Source of the DNA: Schistocephalus solidus
Lineage: Eukaryota; Platyhelminthes; Cestoda; Diphyllobothriidea; Diphyllobothriidae
Length of the DNA: 64,000 nucleotides
Assembly: GCA_017591395.1 (NCBI GenBank)
Contig: WEDG01004058.1
Span: 1-64,000, forward strand
Direction of reading: 5' to 3'
Shown here in pieces: positions 11,340 to 24,254 of the stretch (its first letter is position 1; the number at the start of each line of letters is the position of its first letter). The notes beneath the pieces are model-generated. The model was not told the DNA's origin. It saw nothing but the letters and a program-made list of their open reading frames with translations, and did no database searches. The position numbers and the translations under genes were made by a program.

Positions 11340-11665
11340 AAGCTGGTGCAATTTTGAGAAAAACCAACTGAATAACTCGCCAGCCCGCACAGCCTTCAAA
11401 TCAACCAGTCAGCAAAAAACCGGATGACAACGGTTCCTCACCTCCTTTACTCGCCCGACCTAGCACCCTATCACTTCTTATTCCCTAAGAGGAAGGTTTT
11501 TTCAGAACGCAGAAGAGGTTAATAAAATAAAATCGCTGCTATGACCTCATAACGTCTTTGCAGAAGATTATATAAAGCGTTTCGAGCAGTGGGAAGCCCA
11601 TTGGGACAAATGCCTATCGTCAAATGGACCATAGTTTGAAGAGGATTACTCTTTTTAAAATGTTG
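11340..11665 (+). pseudogene. Mariner-like transposase, C-terminal remnant
   Basis: Plus-strand translation in shifting frames gives the end of a Tc1/mariner-superfamily transposase. There is NSPARTAFKSTSQ where mariners have DNAPAHTA, then a degraded proline-rich catalytic segment with LTSYSL. The tail VFAEDYIKRFEQWEAHWDKC and LSSNGPYFEEDYSF matches the typical last 30 residues. Stops interrupt it at least twice. The N-terminal half is not recognisable upstream. It appears to be a different mariner subfamily from the copy at 22271-23200. Confidence 0.72.
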
Positions 11666-12270
11666 CCTAAAATAAAATAAAACAAATTAAATAAACGGTC
11701 ATCGGTCTTATGATTACAACCTCATTTATTCCAATAGCAGGTTGCAACCATTTTACTCTGGTCGATTACCATAAGACAGGAGTGAATAGTCACATTCTGG
11801 CGGTCTTTGATGGCATTCGCTAAGGGCAGCGTTAGGGGCACAATGATTTGGAACCAGTTACTTGCTCCTTCTGCTTTCTGTTTTAATGCCTTGGAAGGTG
11901 ATGCATTTGCAAGACGACTTTTGCGTGCATAGGATCAGTTTGTGTGGATTAACCATCAGGGCATCAATATCGTCACTAGGCGCAGGCATAAATGCCTCTG
12001 ATAGTGTTTCGGCCATCGATAAACTACCTGGAACGTTTGACTCGAATCTTATTGATGATCAGTCTCTACCAGGTACGTAAAGAAAGAGAGATAAAAAGTG
12101 CTTTATCTCTTCTTTTGTAAGCCGTACCGATAAACGTTTTCTACCTTGTCTGTGTCAAGGTTTATTCTGGTAGGACGGTCCAAATCCAACTTACTCATAA
12201 GTTATTAACTCATTAAGATAACTACATACGTGTTTATATATTGAGGTCAAACGATACACCATACTAGCAA
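11666..12270. other. No gene recognised
   Basis: Contains a 72-codon plus frame (11862-12080) with no recognisable product. No other structure seen. Confidence 0.55.
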
Positions 12271-12390
12271 CACAGGTACTTGTCAAAAGCCCAGACACGC
12301 GTTTCACTGATATTCTGCCACTGAATGGCACAGTTTCGAGGATTTCGGCCATTTTAGGGGGTCCCCAGCCTTTCTCGTGTGCTTTCTGGT
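12271..12390 (+). repeat. Half copy of 84 bp-arm foldback MITE
   Basis: Shares AAAGCCCAGACACGCGTTTC, then a loop-like GGTCCCCAGC block and GTGTGCTTTCTGGT, with the left arm and loop of the foldback element at 48965-49180. The second arm is missing. Confidence 0.6.
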
Positions 12391-15300
12391 AACTACTTCA
12401 GCTTTCAAATTACAGCTTTTTCAGTTTCTCAGAAAGTAATCTCTAACTTGGAGCAGATCAAGTTAGATTAATTTCTTAGGGGATTACAAGCCTTACGCAT
12501 GAGCCTAAAGAAACTTTATTGTAAGCAGAGAACTGTTTTAACACCCATCTGAGTGACGTTTACCAATCTATCCTGGCTGAAGAATGACAAACCTGGAGGT
12601 TCAGTGTTACCTATTAACTCCAGATTTTACGGTAACACTGACAGTGGTATACTGACTAGCAGCAATTTGCCAGTAAGTTTTGCTTAAACAAAGATAGGAA
12701 ACTGAAGTGGTCAGTTCAGGTCCATCTAACCATACAATAGGCCTAGACTGAAAGTCTGAGGTCCAAACCCGAGTCGGCTGTTAATCGTGCGTTGTTAAGC
12801 AAATGTTTCACCACTTTACTTATGGTTCCATATCAAATCTCTTGAAATAGGCAGTACTCAGTCGCTCTTGTGAGCAATAATCACAGATTGCCCTTGATTA
12901 GAGGGCAGAAGTTGAGTCAGTTATACTAACCTGCCAGATATTTAGTAAAGTTTCCATTCCTACTTTAATATGAGCATTAGTCGTTCTTCAGCGAGGAATT
13001 GTAAGGAGATGCATTTTATTTTTCATGCGCTTTGCTAGAATCATGCTCTGAGTCACCTTGTTGCAGAGGTTAGTTTGAGGCAGGTTCCTTAGCTAGCAGG
13101 CTTATTAATTATATTACCCTGGGAATATATGTGTAGCAAAAAATCCCATAATTTAATAATTTAATCAATTTGTCATGAGTGAATGATCAATCTGACTTGT
13201 GAGTGCTGATGCCTGCTGAGGCAATTCTACCCATAACCTCACACCTTCGGGAGGTTAGATCTAATTTGGTGTCAGGTATAGCCGTCTTGTCGAGATTTTG
13301 TGGAGTATATCTCAGGTAGTAGCTGACACGTGTTGTCTTACCTATTACCCCGTTAATTGGTTAGTCATCCGGAGTACGGTCCTCATTCAGCATCCTTATA
13401 GGTTGGCATTTCGTTGACCTTACAGCCCTTTACGTAAATATCGATTTCAACGCACGTTCAGCCGCACATTCACGCCTTTCCAGGCATTATAGCGTTTCGC
13501 ATGTATGGGTAAATGGAACAGGGTTTACTGAAACCAACTGCAGCTTGTCTCTGCATAACAGAGATAATGAATCGAATCACACAGTACTATGAATTTACAC
13601 AACAAACTAATTCATATCAGAAAGGTCATCGTTCATTGCAGAGACTAGTCAATGAGCACGGTACCTTAAAATATGAGAAATGTTAACCCAAAAGAGGGTG
13701 TTGAGTAAATCTAAGTCATCAAAATTGCCAGGACAATTGGAGTTTAACCAGACAGCCCAACTGTGCGCCTAGGTCGAATTTCTCCCCCCGCATCTAGGCT
13801 GCTTCCAAGTAGCGCTAGGTCTTAGTTCTTCGTGCCCGGGCACGTGCTTGGGCCATAGGGTTTAGAGCTTCTGTGGGTTGAGCCAATTTTTCATTTCCGA
13901 TCTGGAGCTCAAGAAAAATTAATCTTTTTTAAGCAAGTTATAGGCTACCTATTTAGATTCACCAATGATGTAGGCAATTTATAATGGCAATAATCGTGGA
14001 TAAAGAAGATTGTAACTTGATGCATTTTGAGGTGTATGTGTGGGAAATTTGAGGTAATCTATTGCGAGCAGATGCCTACCTTATTAACCAGCTATTAATA
14101 AGGTTTGGCTACGACAAAGATGGTAGTTGGGGTAACTCAGTTAATACAACTAATATTTGACATACGCAAAATCGTGGCGAAATGGAGCATGATGAAACAC
14201 AAATGATTCAAGATGAGGTTACGTGTGTAAAAATTCACCATAAACATGGTATTTACTATGCAGGAAGTGGGTCTTGATACAAACTTCCTGGTCGCAAATC
14301 ATATACAGTCATTGGCTGATCTAATGAAATTATAACCGAACTTCCGTAATTGGGTTTTGATTAGGAACAATTATCTCAGCAATGTTCAAATATGGATCCT
14401 CATGTGACGAAATCAAATGATACGACAAATACGCAAGAACGACAGCTTTTGGGCACATATCGTTTCGTTTGCCCAAACAAACTGTAGTCTTTAAAATAAT
14501 TACGTATGTTATATGAGTTTTTTATTGATATGGATTGTTTTTATAAATTTAAATGGCCATCTTTCGGTTTAAACAAAGTTTCAAAAGTTCGCAATTTCAA
14601 CTCAATGTACATCGTGTCTATCCGTTTATTTATGTTCTTTTTGAAATACCCAATAATAGTCAACATTCATGGCAAACGTTTATGAGCATTATATGATATC
14701 TTCTTAACGGTACGGAGAAATGTTTCCTATTCCATACAAGGAAGGTATACAACTTTTAGACTGAAAAACTTCAACTTAAATGCAATGGCTGAATGGGCTC
14801 AGTCATTGGAAAATGGGCAACTAAAAACTTAAATATACATTTCCTTTGAATTTAATGTCTGATAAAAAAGGCATATTAAGGTCATATAAAGGTCATATTA
14901 AAAAGGCATACCACGTAAGTAATCATTGATTATCGAGAGAGCGGCTTACAGATGACTGGAAAGATGTGCTTTCAGAAGCTAGCATCCTGACATGTATGAA
15001 ATATCATAGGATTTTTCTCCAAACTCACAGATATTAAAATCACACTAAAGTACTTTTTGTAGGCAAAAGACATTTCAGAATTAGAGATAACAGTGCATGA
15101 AATCGGTCAGTGACCCTACGGTGGGATCCAAATCTGGTGATGGCAACATATCCTGTCCATATCTCTCGGAATTTAAGCCGAGACCGGCTGGGTGTCCATG
15201 ACTACTGACTGGCTAGACAAAAGCCCAGACATTGTAGCCAGTATTCCATGGAAGCTTATTGTACAGTCTAACTCATTAATGTCTGTCCTATCTGATTGGA

Positions 15301-15869
15301 CTCCCTCGTGGATGCTTTACGAAGACATAAATGCATTATCTTACCATTAAAACGGAACCCTTAGGATCATTTAAGCATATTTTCGAGGTTAACAATTACG
15401 GTGACTGAAAGCCGTGACTTATTATTGAATTTCCGTTTTTCTTTAATCAGTTATATCTTCCAGGTGAAATGGGCAGCCCTTTTAAGCAATATAACTGCGA
15501 AAACTTTCACTTAACCTGCTAGGTTAGCATTGCAGTATGTGAAGTTACCTCTCTTTATGACAGAACCATGTCATTAAAGTAGTAGTACCTTGTGATAACT
15601 AACATTTGTACCATAATGGCTGCGTTCTGTCCATAATTAATCATCAAATCCGTTAATTCATACAAAACCCTTAGCACTTATGGATTCATTTTTGAATGTG
15701 GGCCTAGAAGACTGCTGAAAGGGACCATCGATAAATTCTTGTCATGAATAAGTTCCCAGGAAAGTAATAAGGAAACGTGGAATAAATTCATTGTTACTAA
15801 GCTTATGAGGTTCGGTCTAAAGATAATATGAAAAGTTGGACACCTATCCATAAGCTACTATGGCATAAC
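12391..15869. other. No gene recognised; AT-rich
   Basis: About 3.5 kb without a supportable gene. There is a faint match to the foldback MITE (CAAAAGCCCAGACA) near 15221. Frames are all short. Confidence 0.6.
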
Positions 15870-15965
15870 CGAGGAGTATTCACAAGCTGCCAACAGACAG
15901 TCAGTAGTATAAAATAGGACATTTGGGTAGTAACTGTGGTATCAGTATGGTAAACCATTACGTAT
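15870..15965 (-). repeat. Member of repeat family Y
   Basis: Contains TATTCACAAGCTGCCAACAG and ATCAGTATGGTA, which recur near 48893 and, reversed, near 47050-47080. It marks the outer part of the element in which the foldback MITE is embedded. Confidence 0.5.
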
Positions 15966-16639
15966 TGACTACTTCCTATAATTAACCAGGGGGCCTGCGA
16001 TAGTTTCAAGACAGACTAATAAAAACAAAAGTTAGAGGACAGCCGTTCATTATCAAAGGGTTTGGGCCTTATCGACGTTTATGAAATATCGAAATTCTAA
16101 TCAGCTCTCTACAAACGTCAGTCTATTTCTCCCAGCGTGATTTATGCCAATCCCTATATTTTGAATTTGCTAAAAGTCAGTAGCAAACTCTCTATTTCAT
16201 ACGACCCACAAGATCGCTCTCAGCCTAACACAATTACGACCTAAAATGACACAAAGAATAAGGGGACATTTTCCAGACGTTCACACTCAAACGATAAGAA
16301 TAGTTCTCAACAATCATAGGCACTAGAATGCCCATTTTCGTTTTATCAGCCATCTTTAGCCTGGTAAACCGGAACGTCGAGCACTGGCATAGCTGAGAGT
16401 TAAACCTGAATACAATAGATCGTCATGCATTTGATGTGCAATGGGTTATGTGGCTGAGCTTCCGGAATTGCTGCCTTTCAGCTGGGATCGGGGATGTGTG
16501 AAAGCACAAAAGATCGCAGTACATGATCGTTCCTACGTACGCGACAGAAAGGAAAATTTCTGGGTTGGTTTGCGGTCCCTAACCTGGAGCTCATCAAGGC
16601 TCCAAAGGATGAGACTTACGCAGATGAATATTGATGGCG

Positions 16640-16925
16640 AAGGCAAGTGAGTCTGGAATAACCATTTCGGGCTAACTAGCCATCGTCCGCCTGTCATACC
16701 CAACCCCGGGTGGTTCACCACCCGAGGATTGAACCCGTGACCCGTTGTTCAGAAGTCCAACGCTCTAACCATTGAAGCAGGGGTTCAATATTTATGTGCC
16801 TTTTCTACTACTACTAACCGCTGTGCGGCTGCTGACGAGGCTCGAGAGTGAGCTTCGTGGCAGAGTGGGATAAGAGAGTTCCGTTACCGATTGGTGAGAA
16901 TTCATCACCGAATGGATGACACTCA
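16640..16925 (-). repeat. tRNA-derived SINE (family S), rearranged copy
   Basis: On the minus strand the first part has an A-box-like GGTTAGAGCGTTGGAC and a B-box GGTTCAATCCTC, then GGGTTGGGTATGAC, which is the core of SINE family S. The adjoining block 16795-16925 (CCGCTGTGCGGCTGCTGACG to GATTGGTGAG) is the other end of the family but in the opposite orientation. This copy is therefore rearranged or composite. Confidence 0.7.
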
Positions 16926-19127
16926 GTTTGGGAGAATTGCTGGCATTCAATTTAGCGAAATTAATATTTGCGGAAGTTTTGCAACCGTGAAGCGTCCATT
17001 CATACATATCCGTAGCTGTCATCTTATTAAGCGTTTTTAAACCATCTAGCGCGGTCCACCTACAGTAAGAAATGTTTAAGCCTCATATAACGACTTCTTA
17101 ATAGCGAGGAGGAAGGCAGGATTTTCCTTGCAAAGATAGTAAGCGACATTTAGTTTGCAAACCCCTAGCACCATCGCAACTGGAGGTCAGATTTAAAAGT
17201 ATTTGCGAATGGAAAATGTTGTCTATACTAATGATATTCTCTGTTAAATTAACAAAAATAAGAATATGTAACTTACAGCCAAATGTGTGAACGAATAATC
17301 TCTTTATGCCCCTTTTTCTACGAACAATACTTGAATTTATGGGGACTTCAAAAACAAATGTTACATAAACCTTTTACTTAAACGCTCCTTTTAAGTATTA
17401 CAATTTGGGGGACAGTTTATATAAAACTCAATCAAAAGTTGACATCCTGTTCTTTGAATTATATTTCACGGTAATTCATATTACATACTCACCTACATAA
17501 TCCTTTCTAATTAAAAGCATATATCAGCATTTCAGTTAATATTTCAGAGGATAGGTCTGCTAAAATATGTTTTCTAAAAAGGAGTTAAAATCAATGCTGC
17601 GCCATACGTTTGAAAAAGCAAAGACATCCTACCCTGTTAGCCACTTCTCCGGGTGTCTTGACTTTGCGTCTGTTGTTTCGTCAAACGTGCAAAAACAAGC
17701 CCAAACAGAATATGTGGTATTTCTTCAAACCCTCATTCAACGCAACGAATAAATTCGTTTTTTAAGAAAAGATTATAAATATGGGAATTCCTGAGGTTGT
17801 TGCATGATAAGCCATGCAAGTTGAGATGCCAGAGTTTTATAGCTGCCCAAATGCTGTTTGAAATTCCGGAGACAGAAGTACTCTCCTCCTCCTACTCCAG
17901 TCAATTCACTTGCAGAAAAGAATCTAGTTTACTATGAAAGTTTTATGAACATACGCAATATCTGAACACAGATTTGTGCGGTGTGTATTTTTCTGACGAG
18001 ACAGGAATGATTTCCAGCAATTAGCCAAAGTGCTGACTTGCCGTAAGGAGTTTGTGTTACAGGACCAAATTATTATTCAATTTTTTCGTGCGTGTAGGCA
18101 CATGCTATTGCGGGCGAAAGTACAAAAGTGGAAATAATGAAACATCCCCGATAAGAATATCAAATTTAAGGAAATGTGAAGGTGAATCAACTAATGGGTC
18201 CAGCAGTTAAAGTTAACGGTCAGATTTGAAAATGAACAATCCGTCTTGAGAATTCGAATGTAGATAGCTGTTAGCGTCAGGGGTATAGGGTCAAACTCAA
18301 GTGTACAGAATACGACAGCGTTTATGGTGAGGCTGACTGATTGCTGGTCAAAATACTTGCTTGGACTGTGTGCCACGTGACAGAGGGCAGTGATCTGTGT
18401 ACATAGGTCAAGGATTCGCTACTAACCGTAGTGTATTTATAACTGATGCGCACGCAGGCACTACCTGGCGCAGCCAATCGAGGTTCGATCCCCTTTTTCC
18501 TTGATTTCCACGGCTTCCTTGGTTAAGGTCTTCACAGACAGTTTTCTATGCCCCATGGATCAGCTCAGACGGTTGCATGTTCATATTACGTCGGTGATCA
18601 CCAATATGTAGACTAATCAATAGCAACAGCTAGACAGTTGACGGGATACAGAAAGATTGAAGCGGAGGCTGCGAGAAATCGGCAGACGGACTAACGCATA
18701 CGAAGAGGGGCATTCAGAGTGAGTGTGGAGGCATCGTCGCATCCCCTGACGCGAGAGTATGTCTGAGTCAGCCCGTTGGTTCGTTTTAATGGATAGGATT
18801 GGCCGAGAAACAGACTGCCGTTGGTTCTCATGCGCAAGTATGCGCTAAAGGAGCAGCGTTGCAACAGGAGCTACAGGGCTACTCCAGCCGCCCTCCGGCC
18901 TCTATGCATTGCTTTCCTTGATCTCAGCGACTTCAAAAAAATAAGGTTTCTGTTCCGGGTGCTTGATGTCTCAGGGAGGCAAACTCGACCATCAGTGGAT
19001 GACCGTTTCTGAACTATGAGGGTTCTAGTTTGAACCGCAAGGTACACTGTTACAAGCACGTTGCGTAATCTAATCGTTGAACGCCCATCTACTGTCGTTT
19101 ATAATCCCGACCACAACCAATAGAAAA
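16926..19127. other. No gene recognised
   Basis: Contains one slightly suggestive plus frame at 17567-17752 (61 codons, preceded by an acceptor-like TTTCAG at about 17545), without family resemblance. A more GC-rich block lies at 18440-19020. Nothing assignable. Confidence 0.5.
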
Positions 19128-19230
19128 AGCGGCCATGACTCACTGATAGAGCATTAGATCCCCGGTTCGATCTCAGGTGCTCTAAATCTGGGGTTGGCTT
19201 TGGCTGACTTATGATGACTAACAAACCGAA
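19128..19230 (+). repeat. tRNA-derived SINE head
   Basis: GACTCACTGATAGAGCATTAGA gives an A box, and CCCCGGTTCGATCTC about 8 bp later gives a B box in tRNA spacing but without a foldable cloverleaf. TCTGGGGTTGGCTTTGGCTG follows, as in SINE family S bodies. An RNA polymerase III promoter relic, not a functional tRNA. Confidence 0.6.
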
Positions 19231-19344
19231 AATAGCTATTATTGTCTCACTTGGCATTCAGCGCCACCTTATCTATCTATATAACCACTTATAAAAGCAG
19301 ATAGGGAAAAGAGATTAGGGTTTTAAATTAATATAAACTTTACC

Positions 19345-19490
19345 GACAAAGACAAGGGAGACTGGAATGGCCATTTCTGGCTTATTAGACATTATCAACC
19401 AACCATCCTCCATACGGCTGCTAGCGGGGCTCGAGAGGGAGCCTTCATCAACGAATGGTTTTACATTCGTTGGCTAGTTGTCCGTATTGT
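19345..19490 (-). repeat. SINE family S, partial copy
   Basis: AAAGACAAGGGAGACTGGAA at 19350, then TGGCCATTTCTGGCTTATTA, is the shared end of family S. The tRNA part is missing and the block CATACGGCTGCTAGCGGGGC follows directly, so the centre has been deleted. Confidence 0.65.
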
Positions 19491-20834
19491 TAATGTTTTC
19501 TGTCGAGGTAGTTTTTTATACCAAGTCCGCTGGTTAAGACAATTTGATTGCACAGAGTGATGCTGTCTCTATCAGATAATTCAGTTCAATGCATTTTGAC
19601 TGGAATATTAACAAAGCGATGAATTAAAAGAAGGGTTCAAGGTCCTTTTTAGACAAGCCTTCCAGTGAGGCCATAAATCCTCTATCTGACACTGGTAGTG
19701 TGATAGTTTGACATCCTAATGTGTATTTACCTCTTCAAGCTACTGACTGTGTTCAATGTTCAATAATTTTCTTCAAGTTTCTCTATTCTGTCAAACATGA
19801 CTGTTCGTTTATGCCTTTAGTACCAGACGTTATGATCGTCGTTTGCAGCCGTCTTGATTGTGCTATAGCCATGATTAGTAATTCGTACTGCAGGTTGTCA
19901 GACTGAACATTGGGATCTACAAAGACTGAAAATGGGCAAATCACCAGGATCATAATTTCCTTCGACTGAGGTTTTGGGCTCATGCGGGTCACACATACCC
20001 TGACAATGAAAACAAACGAATACATAACATGTGTTTGATGTGCATTTCCAGTATCATAGGAACCTGATCAAAAAGGAGCTTTTGTCATGTTGAAATGAGC
20101 GTGAGCTCTTTGTCTCTATAATCTTTTGCAAAATCCGTTAGCAAGAAGGCAATATGCAACACAACTCAGGGAACGAAATATAGATCAGAGTGTAATACGT
20201 GACAGTAACACAAGCCAACGTAACCATAAATATATCCATTTTGCTCGTTAGGATGAACATTCATTGCTGGGTTAGTACGGTCAAAAAATACTTCGTTGAC
20301 TGTAAGAGGACCATCGTATCGGGTCGAGTGGCAACTATCCAAGTGGTGACTACTAGGACGTCCAAGTAGTTTCAAAACCAATCCGCTTTACTCTCGCCAA
20401 GTGTCCGAATAAACGTGGGTACGTCAGCTATGAATGAGATCGCGCATATCTGTCAGCGTGAGGTGAAGCCATCGGATTTCACAATCTACACACTTTTCGG
20501 GGCAAAACAACTGTTGTGTAACACTGCGAATTCGGTAACGAATGATAAACTTAATGAAAACAATGTAAATGGTTAAGAAAAGGATGTTGCTTTCCTTTTC
20601 TTTTCCTTCTTTTCTGTTACTGAAAAGATAATATCTTTGGTATAAACACATTTTTTCATTCACGAGTACTTTTAAATCTGATCTGCATTTGCACTGGCAC
20701 TCTGGGTTTCCAAAATCAATGTTGTATGCTTTCCTCGTAAACAAGATCAAGCATTCCTCTAAGCTATGAAGAAAATATCACGTGGGGCTTATAAAACTTG
20801 CCAGTGAATATGGACCATTCTGGATAGTTCACAA
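19491..20834. other. No gene recognised
   Basis: The longest open frame is 108 codons (20424-20750, minus), rich in Lys/Ile, with no recognisable domain and no splice context. No other structure seen. Confidence 0.5.
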
Positions 20835-20995
20835 TGCGTATTAATAAGGGAGGGTTACTAACCACTTCAGGCTTCTTAGCCGTAGTCAGCCAGCCATTCC
20901 GAGCCCCAGGTATTGCGACCCCCGAGGCTCAAACTCACGACATGTTGGTTAGAAGATCGATGCTCTACCCACAGCGCCTAACCTCTGCCAAGCCT
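20835..20995 (-). repeat. tRNA-derived SINE (family S)
   Basis: The plus strand shows the reversed SINE: AACCACTTCAGGCTTCTTAG, CAGCCAGCCATTCCGAGCCC, CCCGAGGCTCAAACTCACGA (reversed B box) and GATGCTCTACCCACAGCGCC (reversed A box). Divergent but collinear with 43510-43670. Confidence 0.65.
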
Positions 20996-22270
20996 AGAGT
21001 TTTCACTGGATACTCACAACTGGCACCGTCTTCTTTATATGAAGCGATATTATATTCCCTTTCAATGATTGGGCACTCGTTGCTGGTTTGTTATCCTTAA
21101 AATAGTGATTTCATTCACAGCTATGCTTATACCCAAAAAAACGAGAGTGGGATTATGTGGACAGGTTTGGCGGAACATTGCCGGTGAGAGTGCCTGTTCG
21201 ACTGAAGATCCCCTTTCAAGAACGCACAGCAGGAAAACGTTTTGAACAATTTTCTTATTTTTTGTTTTTGTTTTTTATTTTTACAACCTTGCGTTTCTAC
21301 ACTTTATTTTGGAAGTCACCTCCTTCAGAAACTTACATACACCCAGTAAGTGATCATTTCTTTAAAATGGCTTAAGACATTTCGCTATCGAGTATAGTAT
21401 CGAGTCTGTAATGGTTTCAATCAGTACGGTGTTGTCAAACGTCCGACACCCTGAATTCGAGTCAACCGTTTACTTTTTGCTTGTTTAATACTGGGCTGAC
21501 GAGGAAGGTAGCGTGTGAATAACTTTGGATTTATCTTGAATAGTCGCTACATTAAGAACTATCCGAGAAAAAGGATATTGCAATTTGTCAGAAGATACAT
21601 AAATACTGTTGACGCACTTTATTCTATACTGTTTTAAATTCAATTGCTTAAGAATTATGAAGGAGTCTGGTGAAGATGGCTGGCAACCAAGTGAACATTT
21701 GACGTTGGAGGCGGCCATTGCACCGTTACAACAACAATCAAAACTTTCACTCTCAACTTTGTTTTTCGATCTCTTAACTCCATTGCAAACCACAAACTAC
21801 TTATTCAATTCAGCAACCAGATCAAATTGGTGAAGATCACTTTCCTGAATGCTCCAATTTATAGCTGACAGGGTTTTCTTGCGGAATGTAGCTATAAAGC
21901 TTTCTATTTGAGTCTTCTTACTTTAGCTGAGAGCTTAGATTACTTTGACTTGAAAAGATGAAGAAGTTGAGTGCGTCTTATTTCAGGAAACCGGTTGCCC
22001 TTCAATTTGATCACTAAATTGCTACGCTGAAGGAACAAATGGAAGCAGTTTCTGCGTCAAATATGTGCATACACTTCAGTTATTTCAATTCAGCGAGAAC
22101 AGTAAGAGTTCAAGCTTGCCCCAGAATGTGTGTTATTTTGAAAAACTTGCAAGAACTCTGCACAGTGCTTGAGCCATGATCCCTATGGATATTCACAATA
22201 TACTTGGTCAATTATGAAATTTGTAGGCCAACAACAAACATTTCTAGTTGAATAAATACAATAAGTAGTT
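20996..22270. other. No gene recognised
   Basis: Contains overlapping frames of 74 codons (+, 21609-21833) and 102 codons (-, 21793-21485), neither recognisable. AT-rich otherwise. Confidence 0.5.
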
Positions 22271-23200
22271 TTATTCATCAAAGTATGCACCCATATTTCC
22301 AATACACCTTTGCAAATTCAGTAGGAGCTTTTTCAGTTCGTTGGTAATCCTGGTAATCCAGGTGCAGTAGAATCTTGAAAGGCCAGTTTTACGGAATTTT
22401 CGAAAATAAAGTGCTTTCGTATGAAAATTTATCCGAATTCCGAACAAAAGGCGTAGTCAGTAGAGGCAAGGTCCGATGAGTATTTGGGATGATGGAGAAC
22501 GTCCGGTAATTGCATGGAATAGGATAGCATCTAAGCTTTTTTCTATAATTTGGGATCCTTTGGTCTAGCCGCTGGCAAGACGTTTCTGCCATAAACAATG
22601 AGGTAGGTTTCATGAAACCATAATGGATCATGCCTGCGTCAGCTCATTGAACACTCAAAATCAATTTTTTTGATGAATATTGCGCGTTGGGCTGCGTTTT
22701 GGTAGATTGTCCTTGTCTAAATATTAAGCTGAACATTTGCTGTCCCCGTATCGGTTCTATTTCTGATCATACATTACAATTAGATCCAAAAATGCATCGC
22801 TTTTTGTGACGAGAAAGCGAAATCATACATAGTTTCAAATACTGTTGTTTCTGCTTCTTATTTAGTTCCCATATCCAAATGTTTCCCTTAACGGACTGCA
22901 GTTAGGGAAATTCTTATATTTTGCTTGCTAACATTGGCATCAACGATAATTCATACAGAGGTTAAAATGGATCTGACTCGACGGTGACTTTCAGTTTGCC
23001 ATTATTCGACTTTGATGTTGACCGACCGCGTGGCTTTTTCATGAGGTCAAAATTATCCGAACGAAATTTGCCAATCAATGTGACACTGTTTGCTGTGTGG
23101 TTGCATTAGATCACAACGCACCATAAATATTGTCAGCTGTTTGCGATGCTCTATTTCCACTTAATAACTTGTATTCCATTCTTGTATGAATTGATGTCTT
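22271..23200 (-). pseudogene. Mariner transposase pseudogene, near full length
   Basis: Minus-strand translation with frame changes gives a mariner transposase almost end to end. The N-terminal helix-turn-helix region contains RASQTADNIYGAL, then FRSDNFDLMKKPRGRSTSKS and VESDPF. The catalytic part follows with VMYDQKWNRYGD (where mariners have VTGDEKW), then LDKDNLPKRSP and NIHQKN. The tail RFYCTWITRITNELKKLLLN and RCIGNMGAYFDE ends in TAA at 22271, the classic mariner C-terminus. Many stops and shifts make it inactive. I saw no convincing terminal inverted repeats. Confidence 0.8.
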
Positions 23201-23666
23201 TTTCGACTTTAAATAAGAATAAGTAAAACAGACTTCTTATTGTTAGAGTGCCAAATGTTTAAGACGGAGGAAAGGGGCGTGAGAGCTTTCTAACAAAAAC
23301 AAAAAATGTCAAAATATACTAACAACATTAAATAAAAATCAGTCGACCGTATGCTTCGTTATAAATTTCATGCTTGACTGCGCAGAAGCATTTCAGTAAG
23401 TACAACGTGGCCACAGCTGACGGGAATGCTGAATAATCATCAGACTTGACAGCCATCTGACAACGTTCAACTAGCCTACATCCACGTCGATTGCCTAATA
23501 TAGGCAGGTAACCCCGCAACTCCGTCACAGTAGGTCAAAAGTGTCGAAATGCCAAAAAAAATCATAAATGTTCTTTGAATTATCTTCTCTTTATCACCTT
23601 TAAATTTCAGTTGATTTTACAAAAGGTCAAATTTTTGCATTATTTTCCAGCCCCAGGTCAAACATT
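23201..23666. other. Flank between mariner remnant and duplicated gene end
   Basis: No gene recognised. A 66-codon minus frame at 23328-23528 has no known product. Confidence 0.5.
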
Positions 23667-24254
23667 TCTTGAAGAATAGCCCTATAACCGTAATGACGCG
23701 GATCCGATTACGGATAGTCAGACGGGCCGCCAGAAAGATTATTTGATCATGTCACTTCGGTAAACCCAGTAGCGAAGTGCCATTGCATTCTGTTTTTTTT
23801 TCAAGATTAAGGCACAACCTTTATTTAGAAAAATCAGGCAAGATATGTTTGGATTTATTTCTTATTTTTCTTGGATTTCTTCTCCTTTTTTGGCTTCTTT
23901 TCTTTCTTCCCCTTTTTATCCTTCTTCTTCTTTTCTTCGTTCCTGCCTGCGGTAACCTCCTCTTGAAGAATAGCCCTATAACCGTAATGACGCGGATCCG
24001 ATTACGGATAGTCAGACGGGCCACCAGAAATATTATTTGATCATGTCACTTCGGTAAACCCAGTAGCGAAGTGCCATTGCATTCTGTTTTTTTTTCAAGA
24101 TTAAGGCACAACCTTTATTTAGAAAAATCAGGCAAGATATGTTTGGATTTATTTCTTATTTTTCTTGGATTTCTTCTCCTTTTTCGGCTTCTTTTCTTTC
24201 TTCCCCTTTTTATCCTTCTTCTTCTTTTTTTCGTTCCTGCCTGTGGTATCCTCC
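23667..24254. repeat. Tandem duplication, 2 x 294 bp, of a gene's 3' end
   Basis: Copy 1 (23667-23960) and copy 2 (23961-24254) are directly repeated with an exact 294 bp offset and only a handful of differences. Each carries, on the minus strand, the lysine-rich last codons of the gene at 24149-25955, its stop codon, the AATAAA signal and downstream flank. Copy 2 belongs to the gene and copy 1 is a spare downstream duplicate. The junction TCTTGAAG/TCTT suggests a short homology at the breakpoint. Confidence 0.92.
24114..24119 (-). terminator. Polyadenylation signal AATAAA
   Basis: AATAAA on the minus strand, 30 bases after the TAA stop of the six-exon gene, at the expected place for cleavage and polyadenylation. 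Repeated 294 bp further downstream in the duplicated copy (23820-23825). Confidence 0.75.

Noticed and set aside
18440..18500. tRNA-like GAGGTTCGATCCCC
   Set aside because: B box only; the upstream A-box region does not match and no cloverleaf can be drawn.
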